Under the pieces are notes generated by a model that saw only the letters and a list, made by a program, of their open reading frames with translations, made no database searches and was not told the origin of the DNA. A program made the translations under genes and the position numbers. 8,685 nucleotides of DNA from a bacterium HR36 (lineage in GTDB: Bacteria > Planctomycetota > Planctomycetia > Gemmatales > HRBIN36), in assembly GCA_002898995.1 (NCBI GenBank), contig BEIM01000124.1:1-8685 (forward strand), in the 5' to 3' direction. Shown one piece after another: positions 1 through 5,908 of this stretch (position 1 is its first letter; each line of letters opens with the position of its first letter).

Positions 1-86
1 ATGTGGCGGCGGTGCAGATGCGACTAACGCGTGCGCGCCAACGCCTTGCCGCCAGGCTTCTGCAGACCGGAGAATTTTCCGCATGA
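1..86 (+). CDS. C-terminal end of a probable ECF sigma factor (partial)
   Basis: The reading frame starting at base 3 is open to a TGA at 84-86 and encodes the last 27 residues of a protein that begins left of the window. The peptide includes VQMRLTRARQRLAARL, which resembles the end of the sigma-70 region 4.2 recognition helix of ECF sigma factors, where a hydrophobic-x-x-Arg-Leu-x-Arg-Ala-Arg pattern is typical. Region 4.2 contacts the -35 promoter element. The stop codon overlaps the ATG of the next gene (ATGA, 83-86), the usual arrangement of a sigma factor with a co-translated membrane partner. Only a short tail is visible, so the family call rests on one helix. A different LuxR-like or other helix-turn-helix end is possible. 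Confidence 0.6.
   Translation, partial: VAAVQMRLTRARQRLAARLLQTGEFSA
69..72 (+). promoter_or_regulatory. Shine-Dalgarno site for the 127-residue membrane protein
   Basis: GGAG lies 10 bases before the ATG at 83, inside the end of the upstream reading frame. It supports the start at 83 and translational coupling through the ATGA overlap. Confidence 0.5.
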
Positions 87-466
87 ATCGTCATGATAAC
101 GATAACCTGTCCCTGGAGCACTCCCAGGAACAACTGGCGGAGCAGTGGCTGCGCGAATTTTTCCGCCAGCACATACCGCAGCAGCTTCCACCCCTGGTGC
201 AGCTGCAGACAGTGGTGCCATCTACGCTCCACGATGGGCTTATGCCCGCGACCACGAGGGCCGACGCCCCCTGCTCCCGGGCAGCACACTGGAGCCGACT
301 CGTATTGCTGCTGGCCATTGTTGCACTTAGCTTACTGCTGTTCGTGGCCCCGTGGCTGGCGCCGAAACCAAGCCCGCAATGGCGCTTCGATCCCAGCCGG
401 GGGTTTGCCCGCGACAAGCCGAACCCAGTTCCTGTCCAACCGCCATCTCTGCCTGCGCACCGCTAG
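83..466 (+). CDS. Small single-pass membrane protein, possible anti-sigma-like partner
   Basis: This 127-residue protein has no recognised family. Residues 1-45 are hydrophilic and probably helical, with WLREFFRQHIPQQLPPL at 22-38, a style of N-terminus I associate with small proteins following planctomycete ECF sigma factors. Residues about 72-93 form one strongly hydrophobic membrane span preceded by Arg72, and a Pro-rich tail of about 34 residues follows. This suggests a cytoplasmic N-terminus and an external tail. Its start overlaps the stop of the probable sigma factor gene as ATGA and has a GGAG site, so the two are likely co-expressed. A membrane anti-sigma role is inferred from position and topology only. 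It lacks the His-x3-Cys-x2-Cys zinc motif of classical anti-sigma proteins, with a single Cys at 64. Confidence 0.7.
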   Translation: MNRHDNDNLSLEHSQEQLAEQWLREFFRQHIPQQLPPLVQLQTVVPSTLHDGLMPATTRADAPCSRAAHWSRLVLLLAIVALSLLLFVAPWLAPKPSPQWRFDPSRGFARDKPNPVPVQPPSLPAHR

Positions 467-531
467 TTTCACGCCGGCTACGCGAGCGAAACCCCCGACT
501 TCCGACCGCGGCCCGGGCGAAGCGCAGCTGG
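467..531. other. Convergent intergenic gap, no clear terminator
   Basis: This is the 65-bp space between the ends of the rightward and leftward transcription units. It contains short self-complementary GC words, CCGCGG at 507-512 and GCCCGGGC at 511-518, but no stem-loop followed by a T-run on either strand. Termination here may be Rho-dependent, or the two transcripts may overlap at their 3' ends. Confidence 0.5.
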
Positions 532-2757
532 CTACAAGCGGTCCAGTGTGTCAATCCAGCGGACTATCTCGTCGAGCAACGAGGCGTCCGTGGGGTAACC
601 GGTGCCGTGTTCGGGAATCTCGCGGTACAGCGTGGGATAATGCCGACGTTGCAGGTCGCGGGGGACCGTGCGGAGAGTTTCAATGTTGGGGTCCCGGCCA
701 CCCGCAACATAAAAAACGGCGAGTGGCATAGCGGGATCGTAATCAGGAATCCGGCTGGCTAGCGGGCCGCCTATGACCACCGCCCCACGAATCCAATCCC
801 GGGCATCCAACGCTAGATACAGGGCGAAACTGCCACCGTTTCCCAATCCGTGCGCCACCACCCGCTGCGGGTCAATTCGGTACTGCGTCAGCAGGTGACG
901 GATGTCCTGCACGATGGCATCACCTTCGCTGGTGAGCCAGCCGCTAGGGTTCTCCGCTTTGGGCGCGTACACAATCAAGGCGTGCGATTTGCAATAGCGC
1001 TCCCACGTTTTGCGGATTGGCTCCTCCATGGGGTTACCCGCAGGATGCAGCCAGATAACCAAACCGTGCGCTACTTCCGCAGTGTAGGTCTCGGGCACAT
1101 AGAGCCAATACTCCCGACCACTGGTTGGGTCTTTTTCGCGGAAAAACCCGGGTTTGCCGGGGGGTGGGGCCGGTGGTTTGGCCTTGGGCGGCTTAGCGAA
1201 GAAAGGCTCCTGCCCTTTGAGAATTGTCGGGGCGTACACGCTGCGAATTGCCAGCCCTTCTTTCTTGGTTGCGTCGGGTAGCTTCTCGGGAATGTCCGTT
1301 CCTGCTTCGCCAAGTTTCAGCGCCACCGTGTGCAGCGCCAGCTTTTTCTCCTTTTCCCCAGGCCGGACTAAAGTTAGCTGGACTTCCGCTCCTGGTTGAA
1401 ATGGGGCCAACACTTGCCGCAAGTGCCAGGGGTTCTGAATGAAAGTGTTGTCCACGCGGACGATGCGATCGCCGACACGCAAACCGGCAATCTCGGCGGG
1501 ACTTTTCGGGAACACATAACGGATTTCCACGCCGGGCAGGGCATCGTCGCGCATCGGCAAAATCCCCGCAAAGACAGGGCGCTGCGGCTCTTTGGGCCTG
1601 GTGAGCGAAATATTCGGGAAATCCAGGATTTTCTCGCCGCGTTTTACTTTGAGGGAGACCGTTTCAAAATCGTATTTTGGCCCCAGAACATGGCGGAGTT
1701 GTAACTGCCAGCGGATCGGCTTGCCATCAGCCTCGACGATTTCATCGCCAGCTTGCAGTCCCGCGCGAGCTGCCGGGCTGTTTGGCCAAACGCGAGCAAT
1801 ACGGCAGGTTCCGAAAATACCCCCCTGCGAGGCTGGCTTGGTCGGGTCTTGACCGATCAACGGGGCAGGTTGCTCAAAAGTTACGCCCAATTGAGCTGCG
1901 TGCAAGTCCTCCCCCTGTTTCAATCGGGGCAGCACGCGATAAATGTCCTCTAAGGGCACGGCAAAACCGATGCCGGAGTCGTACCATTCCACCCCTGCCA
2001 ACTCACTGTCGCCGCGCGGCGACATCGGTACCAGCACTCCGAAGACTCGGCCATGAATATCAGCCAGTGGCCCACCGTAATTGACGGGCGAAACCTTGGC
2101 GTCCGTTTGAATGGCTTTGCCCCAGATGCGGCCAAGCGCGCTGATTATTCCCACGCTTACCGAAGGCGGGGCATTTGCTGCTTCCGAAAAAGTGCGTCCC
2201 AGAGCCAACGCCCACTGCCCGACGCGAATCTCCTTTATCGGCACTGCTTGCGGCACTGGCAGATTGTCAGCATCCACTTTCAGCAGCGTCAGCATCCGGG
2301 TTTCATCCCGGGCGACGATCCGGCCAGGCAACGGATCAGGGCGGCCCGGGATCCGCACCAGGATTGTTGGGGTAACCTCGCGGGGGATGTGCAGAAAATT
2401 GAACGAACTGGTGATGATGTAACCGTCGGGCGTCACAATAAGCCCCGTGGTCGGGCCTTGCCCGCGAAGCAACGCTCCTCCCCCTGGTTTTGTGCCTGGT
2501 TTGCTGGGTTTGGATTCGACCGGAATGGCCTCCAAACCAATGTTGGTCACGATTTGCACAACGCACGGGGCTACACGAGCCACCGCTTCGCGCGTCGCCT
2601 GCTCCCAGGCCTCATCTAACCTTTCGCTCGCTTGCGGAGCAGGGGGCGCAAGCTTCCCTTGCTGTGCCGACACAAGACCGCAAAGACCCAGCACGACTGC
2701 CGCTATGACCGCCACCACCACACGCATGTTCGCACTCGCTTCAGCAGAATGAGGCAT
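532..2757 (-). CDS. Exported pseudoprotease: trypsin-fold + two PDZ domains + degenerate alpha/beta-hydrolase
   Basis: The protein has 741 residues from the ATG at 2757, chosen because GGAG lies 3 bases upstream. The ATG at 2727 gives a more compact signal peptide (MRVVVAVIAAVVLGLCGLVSA, cut before QQG), and a TTG at 2775 is also in frame. Domains in order: signal peptide; trypsin-like domain about 55-280; PDZ1 about 287-386; PDZ2 about 394-479; Pro/Lys-rich linker about 520-538; alpha/beta-hydrolase of the PHB depolymerase/feruloyl esterase type about 539-741. The protease triad is absent: Phe119 at the His site (YIITSSFNF), Met155 at the Asp site (ETRMLTLLK), Tyr227 at the Ser site (SPVNYGGPL). 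The hydrolase elbow reads HGLGNGG, so Gly639 replaces the nucleophilic Ser, while probable acid Asp689 and base His717 remain. The fold signatures are clear, so this is an intact gene for a non-catalytic protein, probably binding peptide or carbohydrate outside the cytoplasm. It is the last gene of the operon, 59 bp after its neighbour. Confidence 0.88.
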   Translation of the reverse strand: MPHSAEASANMRVVVAVIAAVVLGLCGLVSAQQGKLAPPAPQASERLDEAWEQATREAVARVAPCVVQIVTNIGLEAIPVESKPSKPGTKPGGGALLRGQGPTTGLIVTPDGYIITSSFNFLHIPREVTPTILVRIPGRPDPLPGRIVARDETRMLTLLKVDADNLPVPQAVPIKEIRVGQWALALGRTFSEAANAPPSVSVGIISALGRIWGKAIQTDAKVSPVNYGGPLADIHGRVFGVLVPMSPRGDSELAGVEWYDSGIGFAVPLEDIYRVLPRLKQGEDLHAAQLGVTFEQPAPLIGQDPTKPASQGGIFGTCRIARVWPNSPAARAGLQAGDEIVEADGKPIRWQLQLRHVLGPKYDFETVSLKVKRGEKILDFPNISLTRPKEPQRPVFAGILPMRDDALPGVEIRYVFPKSPAEIAGLRVGDRIVRVDNTFIQNPWHLRQVLAPFQPGAEVQLTLVRPGEKEKKLALHTVALKLGEAGTDIPEKLPDATKKEGLAIRSVYAPTILKGQEPFFAKPPKAKPPAPPPGKPGFFREKDPTSGREYWLYVPETYTAEVAHGLVIWLHPAGNPMEEPIRKTWERYCKSHALIVYAPKAENPSGWLTSEGDAIVQDIRHLLTQYRIDPQRVVAHGLGNGGSFALYLALDARDWIRGAVVIGGPLASRIPDYDPAMPLAVFYVAGGRDPNIETLRTVPRDLQRRHYPTLYREIPEHGTGYPTDASLLDEIVRWIDTLDRL

Positions 2758-2795
2758 TCTCTCTCCGAGTCTCAAGGAGCGGTGGGGGTAATCCC

Positions 2796-2810
2796 GCCGG
2801 GTTGGCCGGC
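2796..2810 (-). other. Small GC hairpin between two pseudoprotease genes
   Basis: In the 59-bp gap, GCCGG and CCGGC can form a perfect 5-bp stem with a 5-base loop. No T-run follows it in the direction of transcription, so it is not a convincing terminator. It could be a processing or weak attenuation site, or chance in GC-rich DNA. Confidence 0.25.
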
Positions 2811-2816
2811 TGACTT

Positions 2817-4022
2817 TTATGGCTCAGGTTTGGCTGGACGAAAGCCCGGCCGCCGCTCCACCTCGACATCCATCCGTAGCAATTGTTGTTGCCGGCGCAC
2901 GATCACCTGCAGTTTCGACCCCGGCTCTACCGGCAGCGTCAGCTCGCGCCAATGGGCCACGCTCTGGACCACGTGTTCCTCGTAAGTCCCTGAGCCGTCG
3001 CGCGCCGGTAGTCGCACCATGACAATCAGGTCATCGGGACGTAATCCCGCTTTCTCTGCGGGCGAACCAGGCAGCACCTCGTCAATATAAGGCGGGGTAC
3101 GATCCAGGATGGTTGGCACTAACACGATCCCTGTAAATCCGCCTCGGTCTTCGACGATGGGTTTCTTGCGTTCCAAAGGCTTGTAGTTACCGCTACGCGC
3201 CTTGGCGACGAATTCCTTGAGCGCCTCGATCGGGATCGCGTAATTCACCCAGGTTTCGGTCAGGGTATTGCGCACCTCCTTGCCGATAAGTCCGATAAGT
3301 TCGCCGCGCCGACTGACCACCGCCCCGCCATGCGAACCAGGGTTATTCGTAATCCCGTCGAGAATGTACACCGTACCCTGATAGGGCAACTCGTGAACCC
3401 CCCGGCGAGCCGCCAGCGGCGTTATGGCGGCAATAACGCTGCGCTGCACGCTAAGCGGCTCTTCGCGTGTGGCTATCTGGAAGCAGTTACTGAACGCCAG
3501 CACCCAATCGCCTACCTGTACTTTGGGAGTCGGCCGATCCAGATCAAAATGATGCAACGGTAGGTCGCGAAATTTCTTCTCCCCATCTCGGATCCGTAAC
3601 AGGGCCACATCCAGTAGGGGCTCGGCGGCTACAAGCTCGCAATCGTGTCGCGTCCCATCGTAGAGATGGACTCGCAGGTTTTCTGTATCCAAGGTCGGCG
3701 AATATACGGTCAGGATCAGGCCGTCCGCCGAGATCAATACGCCGCTGCAATAGTCGGTTATCCCCACATAACCACCAGCACCGTAGATTTTCACCACTTT
3801 CGGCTGAACTTCACGGACAAGCTGGGTGAACGAGCCGGTATGCGGGTGGGGCAACGGTTGCGCCAGAAGCAGTGCAGCGCCGCAGCACCAGGCCGCTAAC
3901 ACGCTGCCCAAGCTTCGAGCCCTCGGCAGATGAACGCCCGCCGCTCCACAGTAACCATACAGCCGATGCCACCGCGCTAGGACCATTTCCTGCACTGGCA
4001 TTCGCCCCGCACTCCGCCTCAT
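2817..4022 (-). CDS. Exported trypsin-fold/PDZ protein with altered active site
   Basis: The protein has 401 residues. The ATG at 4022 is chosen because it overlaps the upstream stop as ATGA, as at two other junctions of this operon; an in-frame TTG at 4076 would overlap the upstream gene more deeply. A basic N-terminus and a hydrophobic stretch at about 37-54 (LGSVLAAWCCGAALLLA) indicate export or membrane anchoring. The trypsin-like domain covers about 65-275 and one PDZ domain about 292-389 (GSPAEKAGLRPDDLIVMV). By alignment to the HtrA motifs TN-x-His, Asp-hydrophobic-Ala and GNSGG, the His position holds Ser108 (ILTVYSPTL), Asp138 is kept (LLDVALLRI), and the Ser position holds His231 (NPGSHGGAV), preceded by Ser230. 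Classical serine protease activity is unlikely. Cys92, Cys128 and Cys180 lie in the protease domain and could form a disulfide. A binding or regulatory role beside the active upstream paralogue is inferred. Confidence 0.9.
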   Translation of the reverse strand: MRRSAGRMPVQEMVLARWHRLYGYCGAAGVHLPRARSLGSVLAAWCCGAALLLAQPLPHPHTGSFTQLVREVQPKVVKIYGAGGYVGITDYCSGVLISADGLILTVYSPTLDTENLRVHLYDGTRHDCELVAAEPLLDVALLRIRDGEKKFRDLPLHHFDLDRPTPKVQVGDWVLAFSNCFQIATREEPLSVQRSVIAAITPLAARRGVHELPYQGTVYILDGITNNPGSHGGAVVSRRGELIGLIGKEVRNTLTETWVNYAIPIEALKEFVAKARSGNYKPLERKKPIVEDRGGFTGIVLVPTILDRTPPYIDEVLPGSPAEKAGLRPDDLIVMVRLPARDGSGTYEEHVVQSVAHWRELTLPVEPGSKLQVIVRRQQQLLRMDVEVERRPGFRPAKPEP

Positions 4023-5863
4023 GGCTTGCCCTGCGTTGTGTCTGGTTCGCACTTTTGGATATGTAACGTTCCCCAATGCCGATCTCCGAATCGCACTTCT
4101 ACCTTAGCCGGGATTGCCGGCCTCGGCCCAGGTTCAGGCGAGAAGATTAACTCGCACGGATCGGCATCCTCTTCCGGATAGCACTCCAATCCGCAAAGAC
4201 GCTTTTGGCTTGGCTGGGTGAAGATTTTCACCGAAAATGGCCCGCTGGTGCCGTTGAGCACCTCGGTCATTGTCCGCGATTTACTCGTGCCATCGGGATA
4301 AAACGGTTCATAACCACCGTAAAATAAACCTTGCTCAAAGCCCTTTTCCTGCTCCACGAGCAGAACGCGCCAGTAATGCATGGCTACGAGTAATCCGCCA
4401 CTGCCGGGCGGCTGGCGCAGATTGGCGATCGCTTCCCCGACGCGCAACGGCTCAGTTTCATAATCCAGCGAACCGAGGCGCATCCGCACGGTCTTGCCGT
4501 TTAGCCGCAGCGTAAACGGATGCCGCACGGGTTTGCCCGTGGTCTCGTCATACACGTCCACCTCACCCTGCAAGAGCCAAGGAACATCGGTCGGCAGGTT
4601 GGCCTGTGGTAGCGCTTGCAGTACGCGTTTTCGCTCCAGTTCGTTGAAGTAGTAATTGCCGAAGCCCGGCCGTGGCACGTAATATTTGGCACCTTCCCCT
4701 TCGGGCTTGATGAGCCTTTGGGGCTTGAGTGGAATCGGCTTTCCTGGGACTGGTTTTTCGCCGGGCTTCGGTTCCTCGGGTTTTTCGGGCTTGCGTTCTT
4801 CGGGAATCTCACGGGGGATCAGCCCCATGAGCCGCACCAAGATTTCTTTGCGGACGACCCGACTCTCGTCTTTATCCACCCGCTCATAAACGATCGGAAT
4901 GCGCCAACCTTTAGGAAAGATCCCGAGCACATTCTTGAACTGATTGGCATTTCCAATGGGGCGGTCATTCACCGAAACAATCATGTCGCCGATACGCAAA
5001 CCGCGGCGATAGGCATCGGAGCGCTCGAGAATATCAAAGACATAGGCCCGTCCATCTTCGCCGGTCCGCGCTGCCGCGCCCATAGTTGCGTGATCCACCA
5101 GCAAGCCACCACGCAAGTGCCCTAGGAAATTTTTGATCTGGTTGATAGAAATAGCGTAGCCCACGCCGCTATTAACCCGCCCCCGTTTCTCAAACGAGCC
5201 GCGGCCGTTAATGCCAATCACCTCACCGCGCACATTGAACAGGGGCCCGCCGCTATTGCCAGGGTTGATGGAAGTGTCAATCTGGATGCAATCCGTGTAT
5301 TCCAAATACGTGCCCGCGGGATACTGATAGCGGTGAATGCCCGAAACCAGGCCAAAGGTAATAGTCGGGCGGAAGTCGGTGGCCAGCAGGAACGGATTGC
5401 CCGCAGCAACAGACCAATCCCCAGCCCGCACAGTGTCGCTGTCGCCCAACGGCGCATAAGGGAACCGAAACTCAGGCTTGGGCGGAATCAGCTTGATAAC
5501 CGCGACATCACCCACAGGGTCTAACCCGACCACCACCGCGTCGTAAAGCTGGCCGTCTGCCAGGCCACAACGCGGAGTTGGGCCAGTGGGTTGGACAACG
5601 TGAAAGTTGGTCAAGGCGTAACCCTGCTCATCAATCAAGACCCCCGATCCACCCCCGCGACCAATGCGGTCAAACACCGCAACCACGCTGGGTGTCAATT
5701 TCTCGATGACTGCGATCCGCTGGGCTTCATCTTGCAGCACAATCGGGTCGAGAGCTAGCGCCCCCAACAACCCCAAGCCGCTAACCAGCCACAAGCTGGC
5801 CAGCCAGAAGGACACCAACACTCTGACTCGCTCTTGCCTTTGGTTCATTCCCCTGATCTCCAT
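4019..5863 (-). CDS. Exported HtrA/DegP-like serine protease with PDZ and uncharacterised C-terminal domain
   Basis: The protein has 614 residues from the ATG at 5863, which has a GGAGGAG site 9 bases upstream. An in-frame GTG at 5905 and an ATG at 5848 are alternatives. A signal peptide or anchor covers about 15-37 and ends LGALALDP. The trypsin-like domain, about 45-250, has an intact triad: His88 (LTNFHVV), Asp119 (GDVAVIKL) and Ser204 (NPGNSGGPL). A PDZ domain follows at about 256-344 (AYRRGLRIGDMIVSVNDRPIG). Residues about 355-385 are a Pro/Glu/Lys-rich linker, and residues about 386-608 form a C-terminal region I cannot assign. HtrA proteins degrade or refold misfolded proteins outside the cytoplasm, usually as trimers. 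The usual HtrA length is about 350-500 residues, so the C-terminal domain is extra. It is the only one of three adjacent trypsin-fold paralogues that looks catalytically competent. The gene starts 45 bp after its neighbour and overlaps the next gene by ATGA. Confidence 0.93.
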   Translation of the reverse strand: MEIRGMNQRQERVRVLVSFWLASLWLVSGLGLLGALALDPIVLQDEAQRIAVIEKLTPSVVAVFDRIGRGGGSGVLIDEQGYALTNFHVVQPTGPTPRCGLADGQLYDAVVVGLDPVGDVAVIKLIPPKPEFRFPYAPLGDSDTVRAGDWSVAAGNPFLLATDFRPTITFGLVSGIHRYQYPAGTYLEYTDCIQIDTSINPGNSGGPLFNVRGEVIGINGRGSFEKRGRVNSGVGYAISINQIKNFLGHLRGGLLVDHATMGAAARTGEDGRAYVFDILERSDAYRRGLRIGDMIVSVNDRPIGNANQFKNVLGIFPKGWRIPIVYERVDKDESRVVRKEILVRLMGLIPREIPEERKPEKPEEPKPGEKPVPGKPIPLKPQRLIKPEGEGAKYYVPRPGFGNYYFNELERKRVLQALPQANLPTDVPWLLQGEVDVYDETTGKPVRHPFTLRLNGKTVRMRLGSLDYETEPLRVGEAIANLRQPPGSGGLLVAMHYWRVLLVEQEKGFEQGLFYGGYEPFYPDGTSKSRTMTEVLNGTSGPFSVKIFTQPSQKRLCGLECYPEEDADPCELIFSPEPGPRPAIPAKVEVRFGDRHWGTLHIQKCEPDTTQGKP

Positions 5864-5872
5864 GCCGGCACG

Positions 5873-5879
5873 CTCCTCC
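5873..5879 (-). promoter_or_regulatory. Shine-Dalgarno site fixing the start of the active HtrA-like gene
   Basis: GGAGGAG on the - strand is the strongest ribosome binding site seen in the window. It sits 9 bases before the ATG at 5863 and favours that start over the upstream GTG at 5905, which would place the site inside the coding region. Confidence 0.65.
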
Positions 5880-5908
5880 GCGAGAGGCAATCGCACACGC
5901 AACACGCC

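Noticed and set aside
467..531. Possible bidirectional terminator between convergent genes
   Set aside because: Only short self-complementary GC words are present, with no stable stem plus T-run on either strand.
93..731. A + strand open frame of 212 codons overlapping the end of the membrane protein gene and the 3' end of the pseudoprotease gene
   Set aside because: Its composition is unlike a natural protein (many Trp, Cys, Arg, Pro), it shows no motif, and it runs across two well-supported genes in other frames.
2053..2619. A + strand open frame of 188 codons antisense to the pseudoprotease gene
   Set aside because: It is opposite a gene with clear signal peptide, protease-fold and PDZ motifs. 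Its translation has no recognisable domain, and antisense open frames are common in GC-rich coding DNA.
532..2757. The triad-less protease gene as a pseudogene
   Set aside because: The frame is open over 741 codons, the signal peptide, PDZ domains and fold motifs are intact, and the substitutions are confined to catalytic positions, so it looks like a functional non-enzyme.
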